A DNA stretch of 64,000 nucleotides from Fibrobacter succinogenes (GCA_902800345.1 CADCDO010000002.1:62001-126000), one strand, 5' to 3'; counted from the first letter of the stretch, positions 1 through 8,589 are shown. Translations and numbers: made by a program. Notes: generated by a model not told the origin, from the sequence alone.

Positions 1-389
1 ACGACTTGGACGGAATCGACGACAACCTGCAAGGGGCGTTTTATTCGGAATGCGCCATCGCCTATGCCGGCAACCGCAACGGAGAAAAGGCAAACCAGTC
101 CCTTAAAATGGTGGGCAAGCGCACCGATGACGACACGGGAATCTATTTCTGGACAGAAGCCCGCATGGCAGACCTGCAAAACTCAGGCGATGCAGACTCG
201 CTTTACCGCAAAGCGGAAGCTAAATCGGTCGAAGCGAACACGCCCTACATGACCGCAAACATCCTGTACCACCGCGGCAATTTCTTGAGCAAATCCAGCC
301 CGTCCGAATCAAAAAAATTGTGGAACCGTTGCAAAACGGCGTTCGAGCTGATGGGACTCAACAACAACGCCAAACGCTGCGATAAGTAA
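1..389 (+). CDS. C-terminal part of a TPR-like protein (5' truncated by window edge)
   Basis: The reading frame is open from the first base, and the first possible start in view is only a TTG at position 6, so the true start lies outside the window. About 128 residues remain. They are hydrophilic and helical, with repeated A-x-A/Y-N patterns and small-residue spacing that suggest tetratricopeptide-like repeats (for example around YFWTEARMADLQ and NILYHRGNFL). There is no signal peptide or membrane segment in the visible part. It ends in TAA 24 bases before a good hairpin terminator. I do not recognise a specific family, and a TPR-type scaffold role is only an inference. Confidence 0.6.
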   Translation, partial: DLDGIDDNLQGAFYSECAIAYAGNRNGEKANQSLKMVGKRTDDDTGIYFWTEARMADLQNSGDADSLYRKAEAKSVEANTPYMTANILYHRGNFLSKSSPSESKKLWNRCKTAFELMGLNNNAKRCDK

Positions 390-412
390 AAATCCGGCAT
401 AAAGCCCAAAAC

Positions 413-445
413 AAAAAAGAAGCCGTGGTAAGGCTTCTTTTTTTG
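413..445 (+). terminator. Bidirectional Rho-independent terminator
   Basis: Hairpin with arms AAGAAGCC and GGCTTCTT around a short loop. It has a T-run on the + side and an A-run before it, so it can serve both the TPR-like gene and the convergent yidC gene. Confidence 0.8.
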
Positions 446-482
446 CTTTGACAAATGCGCGGGCAGTCCTGCGCATTTTCAG

Positions 483-2360
483 TTACTTCACTATTTCAGC
501 GTCCTTGACGTTCTTGCCCTTGAGCTTGGAAGAAGTCTTGCCGTTGTTGATCGGCGGGAACTTGCTGTAGATGTACTTGTACTGAGCAATGCTCCAGATG
601 TTACCGACAATCCAGTAGAGCACGAGACCGGAAGGCATCACGGCGCTGAACAAGAGCATCATGGCGGGCATCATCCACACCATCATCTTCTGCTGGGCAG
701 GATCCATGCCGGCGTTCGAGCTCATCGTCACCTTGGTCTGGAAATACGTCGAAATCACCATGAGCCACGGGAGAATCGCAAGGCCGGACGGCATGATGAT
801 AGGAATGCTGATTCCGCTCCACACAACGTCACTGCGGCTAAGGTCAGAAATCCAGAGGAACGCCGGAGCACCGCGAAGTTCGATGGCACGGCCAAGCACA
901 AAGAAGAGGCCCATGAAAATCGGCATCTGGATGAGCATCGGGAGGCAGCCGCCTGTGCAGCTTGCAAGCGGGTTGATGTTGTTCTTGCTGTAGAGTTCCA
1001 TCATCGCGGCCTGCTTCTTCTGCGGATCACTGCGGTACTTCACGTTGATTTCATCGAGCTGCGGTTTGAGGGCAGCCATGCCGCGAGTCGATTTGATTTG
1101 CTTCACCGTGAACGGAGTCGTCACACCGCGGACGATGAGCGTCACGAGGATAATGGCCACGCCGTAGTTCGGGATGATGCTATAGAAGAGGTTCAAGAGC
1201 TTGAGGAGCATCTTGCAAATCCAGACGAACCAGACGTCCGCACCGCACCAGCTCCAGCCACTCACGATAATCTTTTCGTAGTCCTTGTTGAGCGAGGCGA
1301 TTTCGTCCCAGTTGAGCGGGAGAACCATCAAGTCGTAATTGAGGGACTGCGCACCGCGAACGTCGTCCGCAATCGTAAGCTTGTACGTACCCGGATCGAC
1401 TTCGCTATCTTCGACCTTCATCGGCTTCGTCTTGAGTACCGCCGGAACGGCTTCATCAAACTGCACCGTCATCGCGACGTACTTGCGGCGCAGCCCTGCC
1501 CAAATGACCTTGCCTTCGGTAGAGTTGAAAGACGTCTGTTCGCGAGGCATTTCGCGCTCGACGGAATACACGTTATTGAAAACGACTTCACTGAAATAGT
1601 AAGTGCCGCCACCGCCGATACCCATGAAGCCCTTGGACTTCGGGATATCTTCCGTTTCCTTGAGACCGCCCTTCCAGGCGAGTTCGTATGCAGACGGTTG
1701 GAATCCGATAAACTTGTTTTCTTGACGGACTGCCGCGCCGTCCTTGGTAAAGCCGTAAGAACGAATCACCTGGTTGCCGTTAGCATCCTGGAAAACGAAA
1801 CGGACATTTGCGCTATCGGTCACAACAATCTTTTCGGGCGTGTTGCCGAGTTCGAACATCGCATCGCTCAAGTCCGCGTTGTCGAGCTTCAAGTCAAAGG
1901 CGCCGAGCGTCGTATCCTGGATGAGTTCCGGGAACTTACCCGCGGAGTCCGGCAATGCCTTCACAATCACGCTCTTCACCTTGCCGCCCTTGTTCGTGAG
2001 CGTCATGATGAACTTTTCGGTTTCGACCGTCACGGAGCGTTCCGCAATTTCTGCCGGAGCCTTCACCGCCGCCTTTGCGACGCTATCATCCGCCAAGGTC
2101 CCTGAGCCCTGTCGAAGAGCCGAACCGCTCTCGTCTGAACCGCCAAGGACCGGAGCCGCCTTGATTTCGGGCGTTTTCTGCGGAAGCACGAGCGAATTCG
2201 AGGCATTCGCGGAATCCGCAGCCGCCTGCTTTTCGGCAGTCGCCTTCGCCTTTGCGGCACGAGCGGCAGCTTGCGCCTCGGCGTTTGCGTTATTGACAGC
2301 CATCCACCAGATTACGATAATCGCGATGAGAATGGAACCGATGATTGTATTCTTGTTCAT
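483..2360 (-). CDS. yidC: Membrane protein insertase YidC
   Basis: 625 residues, the size of a Gram-negative YidC. It inserts and folds inner-membrane proteins with or without SecYEG. An N-terminal membrane anchor (about residues 6-22) is followed by an Ala/Lys/Ser-rich linker (about 25-100), a periplasmic beta-domain (about 105-370) and the conserved five-helix Oxa1/YidC core (about 390-600). The core shows a TM helix ending in LIVRGVTTPF and the PMLIQMPIFMGLFFVL segment. It is last in the rpmH-rnpA-yidD-yidC order, and its ATG overlaps the yidD stop by 4 nt. Part of the linker (about residues 79-86) is encoded by a copy of a dispersed repeat. The Lys-rich tail fits ribosome contact. Identification is secure. 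Confidence 0.97.
   Translation of the reverse strand: MNKNTIIGSILIAIIVIWWMAVNNANAEAQAAARAAKAKATAEKQAAADSANASNSLVLPQKTPEIKAAPVLGGSDESGSALRQGSGTLADDSVAKAAVKAPAEIAERSVTVETEKFIMTLTNKGGKVKSVIVKALPDSAGKFPELIQDTTLGAFDLKLDNADLSDAMFELGNTPEKIVVTDSANVRFVFQDANGNQVIRSYGFTKDGAAVRQENKFIGFQPSAYELAWKGGLKETEDIPKSKGFMGIGGGGTYYFSEVVFNNVYSVEREMPREQTSFNSTEGKVIWAGLRRKYVAMTVQFDEAVPAVLKTKPMKVEDSEVDPGTYKLTIADDVRGAQSLNYDLMVLPLNWDEIASLNKDYEKIIVSGWSWCGADVWFVWICKMLLKLLNLFYSIIPNYGVAIILVTLIVRGVTTPFTVKQIKSTRGMAALKPQLDEINVKYRSDPQKKQAAMMELYSKNNINPLASCTGGCLPMLIQMPIFMGLFFVLGRAIELRGAPAFLWISDLSRSDVVWSGISIPIIMPSGLAILPWLMVISTYFQTKVTMSSNAGMDPAQQKMMVWMMPAMMLLFSAVMPSGLVLYWIVGNIWSIAQYKYIYSKFPPINNGKTSSKLKGKNVKDAEIVK
2100..2117. repeat. 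Dispersed repeat-like sequence inside yidC
   Basis: CCCTGAGCCCTGTCGAAG resembles short palindromic intergenic repeats found in many bacterial genomes. Here it lies in frame in the low-complexity linker of YidC and encodes the LRQGSG stretch. No second copy of this exact type was seen in the window. Confidence 0.4.
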
Positions 2361-2608
2361 TTTTTATCCTTAGGGAGCGGAACGGGATCATATCCGCCCT
2401 TGCAAAAGGGGTTACATCTTAAGACTCTAAAAACCGCAAGATAGAAACCTTTGAAGGGTCCGTGCAGACGCAAGGCTTCAATTGCATAGTTTGAACACGT
2501 CGGCTGGAATCTACAGACCCCATGGAAAAAATAGGGGTGGACCAGTTGGTATAGACGGATGGGCGCCACGAGGGCCGCCACCAAGACATTTTTAACCTTC
2601 TGCCACAT
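2357..2608 (-). CDS. yidD: Membrane protein insertion efficiency factor YidD
   Basis: 83 residues, typical for the family. YidD is a small membrane-associated protein that helps YidC-dependent insertion. It has an amphipathic N-terminus (VAALVAPIRLYQ), the family block HPYFFHG-CRFQPTCSNYAIEAL with conserved Cys residues, and the C-terminal R-CNPFCKGGYDPVP motif. The start overlaps the end of rnpA by 17 nt and the stop overlaps the start of yidC (ATGA type), so translation is probably coupled along the operon. Confidence 0.96.
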   Translation of the reverse strand: MWQKVKNVLVAALVAPIRLYQLVHPYFFHGVCRFQPTCSNYAIEALRLHGPFKGFYLAVFRVLRCNPFCKGGYDPVPLPKDKK

Positions 2609-2945
2609 CCGGCTGCTTGTCCCATTCCATCTTGTGGAAAATTTTCTGGGCCGATTCGCGGAAACGTTCCGATGACATCTCCTTGGAATTGTCGCTCACG
2701 ATAATCATCGCCCACACAGGCTTTTTGATATTCGGTACGATTCCAAAAAACAGCGGGCGCAGAATTCTACGGCACTTGTTGCGGTAAACGGCGTTCCCGT
2801 TCTTCTTTTTGGCCAAGAAGCAGAAACGACAAAAACCGTCCGGAGCTTCAATCCATCGCATGCTAAATGCAGGTGCACGGAGAAACTTCCCTTGGACGGC
2901 TACTTGCCGGTAAGCGGGCTGGTTTGGCAGCCGATAAGAACGCAG
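2592..2945 (-). CDS. rnpA: Ribonuclease P protein component (start uncertain)
   Basis: RnpA binds the RNase P RNA for 5' maturation of tRNAs. The block AKKKNGNAVYRNKCRRILR matches the RNR helix of the family (usual form K-GNAV-RN--KR--R). The only ATG in frame (2861) would remove the conserved N-terminus, but the frame stays open upstream to an in-frame TAA at 2976-2978 and reads LRSYRLPNQPAYRQV..GKFLRAPAF, which fits the usual family start. No ATG, GTG or TTG lies there. The candidates are CTG at 2945 (chosen, giving 117 residues) and ATA at 2954. It sits between rpmH and yidD, as in most bacteria. Function is confident, the start codon is not. Confidence 0.85.
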   Translation of the reverse strand: MRSYRLPNQPAYRQVAVQGKFLRAPAFSMRWIEAPDGFCRFCFLAKKKNGNAVYRNKCRRILRPLFFGIVPNIKKPVWAMIIVSDNSKEMSSERFRESAQKIFHKMEWDKQPDVAEG

Positions 2946-2968
2946 AGTGGCTATAAGCCAACCCCGAC

Positions 2969-3124
2969 TTATTTCTTATAGATTTCGTCGCTGACAGTGA
3001 GGACCTTGCGACCCTTAGCACGGCGACGGCTCAAGACAGCACGACCCCAACGGTCTTCCATACGGGCCATGAAACCGTGCTTGTTAACGCGCTTACGATT
3101 GTGAGGCTGGAATGTTCTTTTCAT
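2969..3124 (-). CDS. rpmH: 50S ribosomal protein L34
   Basis: 51 residues starting [18 protein letters not shown], followed by the basic stretch [14 protein letters not shown] that is diagnostic of bL34. It is a structural protein of the large ribosomal subunit. It is first in the rpmH-rnpA-yidD-yidC order. The C-terminus (VSDEIYKK) is a few residues longer than in E. coli. dnaA, often adjacent to rpmH, is not in this window. Confidence 0.97.
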   Translation of the reverse strand: MKRTFQPHNRKRVNKHGFMARMEDRWGRAVLSRRRAKGRKVLTVSDEIYKK

Positions 3125-3161
3125 GATAAAACCTTTCTAAAAACAGAATTTTTGAGACTCA

Positions 3162-3189
3162 AATTTAGTAAAAAGTCCGTATTTATCAA
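3162..3189 (-). promoter_or_regulatory. Probable sigma-70-type promoter of rpmH
   Basis: Reading leftward, TTGATA and TAAATT are separated by 16 bases, about 40 bases before the rpmH ATG. An A+T-rich leader follows. Confidence 0.5.
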
Positions 3190-3430
3190 GGGGTTACATG
3201 CGCTCTAACGTTCATTTTTTCGACCCTAACTAGACTCGAACAAAAAGCGTTCAACGAAAGAACAATGTATTAACATGATGTAAACAGGTATTTTTCGGAG
3301 GACGAATCGTGGCCACACGATTCTAGAACTTAGATCTTTGCCCGCTTCGCTCCTAGAACTTAGAAAACACCCCTAAGTTCTAAGTTCTACCAACTAAGTT
3401 CTATATAACCCCAAAATCCTTTTTATATCT
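3190..3430. repeat. Intergenic region with TAGAACTTAG-type short repeats
   Basis: No gene seen. Between 3319 and 3405 the words CTAGAACTTAGA and CTAAGTTCTA recur in both orientations and could fold into a long imperfect hairpin. The same words recur near 31450 and 31622. The rest is A+T-rich. Confidence 0.5.
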
Positions 3431-3431
3431 T

Positions 3432-3470
3432 TTACTTACACCATTTACTTACACCATAGTGTAAAGGTAA
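3432..3470 (+). promoter_or_regulatory. 13-bp tandem repeat plus inverted copy before divIVA
   Basis: TTACTTACACCAT occurs twice head to tail (3432-3444 and 3445-3457), followed at once by AGTGTAAAGGTAA, an imperfect inverted copy. The array ends 6 bases before the divIVA ATG, and its last unit contains the likely ribosome binding site. Confidence 0.5.
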
Positions 3471-3476
3471 GATTTT

Positions 3477-3992
3477 ATGGAACTCACTCCTCTTGACATT
3501 AGAAACCAGACATTCCACAAGAAAAGCCTCGGCGGCTACGACCCCGAAGAAGTAAAGGCATTTTTGGAAACCGCAGCGACCGCTTTCGAGAACATGTTCC
3601 GCGACCGCACAAACCTGAACGAGCGCCTGAAAGTCGCCGAAGAACGCGTAAACTACTACCGCCAAATCGAAAAGACAATTCAGGACGCCGTCGTCACCAT
3701 GCAGCGCACGGTTAACGAAGTCAAGGCATCCGCCGAAAAAGAAGCGGAAATCATCATCGCGGAGGCAAAAGCCCGCGCCATGCGCGAAGTCGAAAGCATC
3801 AAGCGCGAAAGCGAGAATCTGCGCACCGAAATAGAGCAACTCCGTCAACTGCGCACAAATTACTTCATCCGTTGCCGGGCGCTCATCCACAGCCAGGAAG
3901 AACTGCTCGCCGCCATGGAAAACGACCAGCAAGACCACAGAGAATACGTTCCTCCCGTCTCCATGCAAGGCGGAGGAACCGCTCTCACCTAA
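3477..3992 (+). CDS. DivIVA-domain coiled-coil protein
   Basis: 171 residues. The N-terminus MELTPLDIRNQTFHKK followed by GGYDPEEVKAFLE is the DivIVA membrane-binding domain (usual pattern ITP-DI-N--F-----GY---EV--FL). Residues 40-140 form a long charged coiled coil (EKEAEIIIAEAKARAMREVE). DivIVA proteins mark curved or polar membrane and recruit division or cell-wall factors. The tail is short and unstructured. It is followed after 14 nt by a DUF167 gene, the same YggU neighbourhood seen with divIVA/yggT genes elsewhere. Family assignment is strong; the exact role is unknown. Confidence 0.88.
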   Translation: MELTPLDIRNQTFHKKSLGGYDPEEVKAFLETAATAFENMFRDRTNLNERLKVAEERVNYYRQIEKTIQDAVVTMQRTVNEVKASAEKEAEIIIAEAKARAMREVESIKRESENLRTEIEQLRQLRTNYFIRCRALIHSQEELLAAMENDQQDHREYVPPVSMQGGGTALT

Positions 3993-4006
3993 CACCCAGA
4001 CACGTC

Positions 4007-4231
4007 ATGAGAATAAACGTCAAAGTACACGCACGCAGCAAACGCGAAAGCGTAACGCCACAACCCGACGGGAGCCTCAAAGTTGAAGTTAAGGCCCCGC
4101 CAGTAGATGGCGCTGCAAATGAAGCTATTTGCGAACTTATCGCAAAGCACTTTCACGTACACAAGCGCGACGTCTCGGTTGTCATGGGTTCAACGAACAA
4201 CAAAAAAGTTATTGAAGTTTTGGGGATATGA
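4007..4231 (+). CDS. DUF167 (YggU) family protein
   Basis: 74 residues from the ATG at 4007. The frame is open further upstream over divIVA, but only this start gives the family N-terminus MRINVKVHARSKRESV. The conserved PPVDGAANEAICELIAKHF and MGSTNNKKVIEV blocks (usual form P--G-AN-----L---, G--S--K---I) are present. Function in the family is unknown. Its TGA overlaps the ATG of the following GGDEF gene (ATGATGA), so the two are likely co-translated. Confidence 0.88.
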   Translation: MRINVKVHARSKRESVTPQPDGSLKVEVKAPPVDGAANEAICELIAKHFHVHKRDVSVVMGSTNNKKVIEVLGI

Positions 4232-5802
4232 TGAAACATCAATTAAGAGCTACTATTCAGACCAAAATATTATTACTTGCGCTTGCAGGTTTAGTTCTTT
4301 GCGCACTTGCATTTGGTGGACTTTGTCTGCACACCACAGACAAAGTTGTCTATGAAGGTACGGAAAAGAATCTACACAGTCTGACAAACATCGAAACGAT
4401 CAAGATAAATAACCGCCTAAAAAGCGTAGAGCAATACGTCAACACATTGAACATCGCCATCACCGGCATGCTTGACAGTCTCGGGCAACTGACCGACGAA
4501 AAACTGCTCCAGGAATTCACTGGAAAATGCAGCGAACTCATCCGCCTTACTATCGGAAATACCGAAAAAGCAGTGGCGGCCTATCTGCGTTTCAACCCCG
4601 AGTTTACACCACCGACTTCGGGCGTCTTCATGGCTATGACCGCGACAGACCACGAACTAAGGTTCACCGAGCCCACCGATTTCTCGAAATTCAGTCCAGA
4701 CGATACAGCTCACGTAGGCTGGTATTACACGCCCATCAGAACCAAGAGACCCATATGGATGCCGCCCTACATGAACAAGAATATCGGCATTTACATGATT
4801 TCGTATGTCATACCCATATTCAAATTCGACAAGGCTATAGGAGTCGTGGGTGTCGATGTCGATTTCGACTACATCACCCGTGAAATTGCGTCCATCCAAA
4901 TTTTGGACAACGACTATGCGTTTCTCGCCGATAGATACGGCAACATCCTTTTCCATCCCAGCATCCCCAAAGGCCGCCAGTTCACGCAGCCCGAAAATAC
5001 GCTTCTCATCCAGAGTAAACTTGCCAACGGGATGGACCTGTCATTCGTCATTCCCAAATCTTCCATTTCTGCAAATCGCGACAATCTGATCAAAAATTTG
5101 ATTTTAATCACGATGCTCATTTTGGTCGCCTTCATCTTTGCGTCACTGATTTTTTCGAGCACGCTCACAAAATCGCTCAAGATTCTCACGGACTACGCCA
5201 ACAGGCTTATCGACGGAAAAATGAGCACCAACTTGAACATCCGCAGGAATGACGAAATTGGAGACCTTGCAAAGAGTTTCGTCAACGCAAAGATGCGCAT
5301 CGCAGAAACGATGGGACATATGAAAGGGCTTGCATTCAAGGACCCGATCACGAATGTACGCAACAGAAATTCCCTAGACCATTATATCAACGAATTCAAC
5401 ATCAAGGTTTCATCTAACGAGATTCATTCTTACGGAGTTATCGTCGCAAGCATAGATGACCTTTTCAAGATCAAGAACTCGCATGGAAATTCCAAGGCCA
5501 TAAATCTCTTGCGAGTCGCAAGCAAACTCATATGCACTACTTTCGACCACAGTCCCGTATTTAGAGCAAACGAAGACGAGTTTGTCATTATTCTCATGAG
5601 CGATGACCTGAAAAATTGTACAGAACTTCAAGAAAAGCTAAAGAACAGCGCAGAAAAGACTTTGACCGCAGAACATCCTTGGGAACAAGTAAAACTATCT
5701 CTCGGTATTGCAATTTGCAATGACGCACTATCTTCTTCGTTATCCGAGCAACTGGTAATTGCCGAAAACAACATGCTGAAAGAACGAGAAGACTTGGAGT
5801 AA
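4228..5802 (+). CDS. Cache-HAMP protein with degenerate GGDEF domain
   Basis: 524 residues. A membrane helix (about 15-37), a periplasmic double-Cache-like sensor (about 40-280, with VGWYYTPI and GVVGVDVDFDYI typical of dCache domains), a second helix (about 285-310), a HAMP segment (about 312-365) and a GGDEF-fold domain (about 370-520). The catalytic signature reads NEDEF instead of GGDEF (VFRANEDEFVIIL), and the D-LT-L-NR motif reads DPITNVRNR. Diguanylate cyclase activity is therefore unlikely; a GTP or c-di-GMP binding or partner role is an inference. The next gene is a close paralogue with an intact site, 3 nt downstream. Confidence 0.88.
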   Translation: MMKHQLRATIQTKILLLALAGLVLCALAFGGLCLHTTDKVVYEGTEKNLHSLTNIETIKINNRLKSVEQYVNTLNIAITGMLDSLGQLTDEKLLQEFTGKCSELIRLTIGNTEKAVAAYLRFNPEFTPPTSGVFMAMTATDHELRFTEPTDFSKFSPDDTAHVGWYYTPIRTKRPIWMPPYMNKNIGIYMISYVIPIFKFDKAIGVVGVDVDFDYITREIASIQILDNDYAFLADRYGNILFHPSIPKGRQFTQPENTLLIQSKLANGMDLSFVIPKSSISANRDNLIKNLILITMLILVAFIFASLIFSSTLTKSLKILTDYANRLIDGKMSTNLNIRRNDEIGDLAKSFVNAKMRIAETMGHMKGLAFKDPITNVRNRNSLDHYINEFNIKVSSNEIHSYGVIVASIDDLFKIKNSHGNSKAINLLRVASKLICTTFDHSPVFRANEDEFVIILMSDDLKNCTELQEKLKNSAEKTLTAEHPWEQVKLSLGIAICNDALSSSLSEQLVIAENNMLKEREDLE

Positions 5803-5805
5803 GTT

Positions 5806-7383
5806 ATGAGATTTTCCATCCAGTCAAAAATCTTGATCTTATCTCTATCGTGTACCCTTGTCGGCACGCTTACACTGGGTACCCTTAGCATAATGTTCAT
5901 TAGCCGGATAACCCAGCGAACAGCCATGCAGGAGATAGAAAACCAGATAAACGCAGAAGCTACAAATCTGAACGCGGCCTTCGTCGAGCAGGAAAAGTAC
6001 ACACAAGCGCTTGTATCTGGAATTTATTCGCAAATAAGACTGGATTCGAATTCATTTTTCAACAAACAAAATTTTGCAGTCCATATCGAAAACATCAAAG
6101 ACCGTATCACTTCGTCCATAGACAACGTTCCAGGAGCGAAAGCCATCTACGTAAGGTTCAATCCCAGCATCACAGCTCCCGATGCAGGCTTGTTCCTCGT
6201 AAAGAGCAACGAATCCGGAGCGCCGTTCGCATCGATTGTTCCCACGAACATTACGCAATACAGTCCAAGCGACATCGAACATGTCGGCTGGTATTACCTT
6301 CCTCTTCAAACCGGCAAGCCCATGTGGCTATCGCCGTATTACAACAAGAATATCGACGTCTACATGATATCCTATGTTGTTCCCATGTTCCACAAGAATC
6401 AGGAATTGGGCGTTACCGGCATCGATATCGATTTCGAGCTGATGACAAAATTAATCGCCAAGATCCGCATATTGAAGACTGGATACGCTTATCTCGAGGA
6501 TTCGGAAGGGCTCGTCACTTACCATCCGACTTTCCCCGTCGGACTTTCCTTCAAGCCGGGCAACGACCAAGTCAGTATTTCGACAAAATTGTTCAACGGC
6601 ATGACGCTTGTCGCTATCATCCCGACATCCGAACTCAACGCAGAAAGGAACAAGCTCATTCTGCAATACGCCCTGTTCATCCTAATCCTATTAGTGCTCA
6701 CGACGGCCATCACGATATTCTTTGCAAAGAGCATCACAAGGCCTTTGAAGAAGCTCACGGAAGAAGCCAAAAAAATGATTACCGGCAACATGAACGTCGA
6801 ATTCAACATTTCGAAAAAGGATGAAATCGGCGAACTGGCAAGGACTTTTGCAGCCGCAAAAATCCATATCAACCAGTACATGAAACAGATGCAGGGGCTG
6901 GCTTTCCGCGATTCGCTCACGGGCATCGGCAATAAGATGGCATACGACAATTACCTGTCCGAATTGGAACTGCGAATCGACAATGACGAAGTGCAGTCGT
7001 ACGGAATAGTCGTTCTTGACACAAACAACCTCAAGGAAATCAACGACACCTACGGCCACGAAAACGGGAACGCCTATCTAATCAATTCTTGCAAGCTCAT
7101 CTGCCAAATCTTCGCACACAGTCCCGTGTTCAGAATCGGTGGAGATGAATTTATCGTAATTCTCCTTGGCGATGATTTAAAGAATCACCAGAACCTATTG
7201 AAAATTCTCAGGGAAAGCCAAATCCAGACCAAGAACGCAGCGTTCCCGTGGAAGCAGATTTCCATCGCATGCGGTATCGCCATTGCGCAGAACGCAAAAG
7301 ACACAACGATCGCCGAAACGTTCAACAAAGCCGACGAAAGCATGTACAAGAACAAACGGGCCCTTAAAATCCAAAAGGTTTAA
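5806..7383 (+). CDS. Cache-HAMP-GGDEF diguanylate cyclase
   Basis: 525 residues with the same layout as the preceding gene: TM1 (about 10-32), periplasmic dCache sensor (about 35-285, VGWYYLPL, GVTGIDIDFEL), TM2 (about 290-312), HAMP (about 315-368) and GGDEF (about 375-520). The active site is intact (RIGGDEFIVIL), and DSLTGIGNK and NDTYGHENG fit the family motifs, so it probably makes c-di-GMP in response to a periplasmic ligand. No RxxD inhibitory site was recognised. It was evidently formed by tandem duplication with its neighbour and is followed by a terminator. Confidence 0.92.
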   Translation: MRFSIQSKILILSLSCTLVGTLTLGTLSIMFISRITQRTAMQEIENQINAEATNLNAAFVEQEKYTQALVSGIYSQIRLDSNSFFNKQNFAVHIENIKDRITSSIDNVPGAKAIYVRFNPSITAPDAGLFLVKSNESGAPFASIVPTNITQYSPSDIEHVGWYYLPLQTGKPMWLSPYYNKNIDVYMISYVVPMFHKNQELGVTGIDIDFELMTKLIAKIRILKTGYAYLEDSEGLVTYHPTFPVGLSFKPGNDQVSISTKLFNGMTLVAIIPTSELNAERNKLILQYALFILILLVLTTAITIFFAKSITRPLKKLTEEAKKMITGNMNVEFNISKKDEIGELARTFAAAKIHINQYMKQMQGLAFRDSLTGIGNKMAYDNYLSELELRIDNDEVQSYGIVVLDTNNLKEINDTYGHENGNAYLINSCKLICQIFAHSPVFRIGGDEFIVILLGDDLKNHQNLLKILRESQIQTKNAAFPWKQISIACGIAIAQNAKDTTIAETFNKADESMYKNKRALKIQKV

Positions 7384-7397
7384 TCAGGTCCAATCAA

Positions 7398-7440
7398 AAA
7401 TCCCGCCACGGCAATTCGGCCGAAGCGGGACTTTTTTTTG
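7398..7440 (+). terminator. Rho-independent terminator
   Basis: Hairpin ATCCCGC to GCGGGA with a loop including AATTCGGCCG, followed by eight T. It closes the GGDEF operon. Confidence 0.8.
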
Positions 7441-7455
7441 CACTGGAGAAGATGG

Positions 7456-8589
7456 CTAGAATGCGAATACCGTTTCAAGACCGAACTTGAGTCCAGCATC
7501 GTCCGCATCGTCGCCAACAGGAATATTCACCATCGCAAAGCCCGTGAATTCGAGCCCATCGATAGGAGTCGCATAAGCGCGCAAGCCTAAGTTAAACGTC
7601 GATGTATCATCGTCCTTCTTTAACGTATTCGTATGGTATTCCAGCGGGAGTCCCAAAGCAAAGGCATCAGATATGCGCACGCTCGGTTCTCCATAGGCAA
7701 AGAAGTATTCTGGAATTTCTTCGCCGTGGTCTACCGGATCTTTCTTGTCAAAGTAGGCGTAAAACACGGAGCCCTTGATGTTCACCGAACCAAAATCCAA
7801 AGAAGGTTCGGCAAGGAATGCGTGCACAGACTTCGGATATTCTTCGCCAAGTTTATCCATATGCATACCATAGACAAAGTGGAATGCAAACGGATCGAAC
7901 TTCAAGTTCGCTTCGAGGCCGACATGCATCTCGTTATGTTCCGCTTCCTGATAAGACTTGTAGTTCACGAACGGGCGCAAGGTGCTTTCGCCAATGGCAA
8001 GTTCGTAAGCAAGGTGAAGATTATAGGCAACGCCTACACACGTCTCTTCACCATCCTCTTCAACGCACACTTGATTGTCGTTGTCACCGCGACCAAAGCC
8101 GATCCCAAAAACAAGGCCACTATAGTCAAGTTCAACTCCTCGGATATCGTGTTCCGCCATACCGGCGGCATTGTCCGCCGGGTCATCGTAATTGTAATAG
8201 TTGAGGAAGGCGCCTTCCGAGAAGGTCAAGTCGCCAAACTTTACGACAAACTTGTCGTTAGGAGCATACTGGACAAATGCACCGTTATAAATAGCAGTCG
8301 GGTCCGTCGTTTCTCCGTCAGCCTCCAACTGTACAGATGCAGACCACTTTTCATTAAATTTCACATCCACATTCAAGTCAAATGTCGATGCATACTCATG
8401 ACTTTTGGTGTCTTCATTGACGACATCGCCCGTGTAAGCGTCAAATTCCACTTCGCCCGAGAACTTGACTTCCGGACCTTTAGTCTCGCCGGACGGCGCG
8501 CTTGCCGCATCATCAGCAAGAACCGGCGCAGCCAGCAAAGAAACGGCAGCGATACCGAACAAAAGATTAGAGGTTAAACGAGTCTTCAT
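7456..8589 (-). CDS. Porin-like outer-membrane beta-barrel protein
   Basis: 377 residues with a Sec signal peptide (MKTRLTSNLLFGIAAVSLLAAPVLA, cleavage near 25). The rest alternates polar and aromatic residues in many short beta strands (FGDLTFSEGAFL, FAYGEPSVRI) and ends in FAF, the C-terminal Phe typical of barrels assembled by BamA. No family name is recognised; substrate or channel function is unknown. Its upstream region carries an 11-bp perfect inverted repeat and a DtxR-like box, so metal control shared with the adjacent dtxR-feoA-feoB operon is plausible (inference). Confidence 0.75.
   Translation of the reverse strand: MKTRLTSNLLFGIAAVSLLAAPVLADDAASAPSGETKGPEVKFSGEVEFDAYTGDVVNEDTKSHEYASTFDLNVDVKFNEKWSASVQLEADGETTDPTAIYNGAFVQYAPNDKFVVKFGDLTFSEGAFLNYYNYDDPADNAAGMAEHDIRGVELDYSGLVFGIGFGRGDNDNQVCVEEDGEETCVGVAYNLHLAYELAIGESTLRPFVNYKSYQEAEHNEMHVGLEANLKFDPFAFHFVYGMHMDKLGEEYPKSVHAFLAEPSLDFGSVNIKGSVFYAYFDKKDPVDHGEEIPEYFFAYGEPSVRISDAFALGLPLEYHTNTLKKDDDTSTFNLGLRAYATPIDGLEFTGFAMVNIPVGDDADDAGLKFGLETVFAF

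Noticed and set aside
1098..2105. 335-codon open frame on the + strand within yidC
   Set aside because: It is the antisense shadow of a well-supported yidC, with Arg/His-rich low-quality protein.
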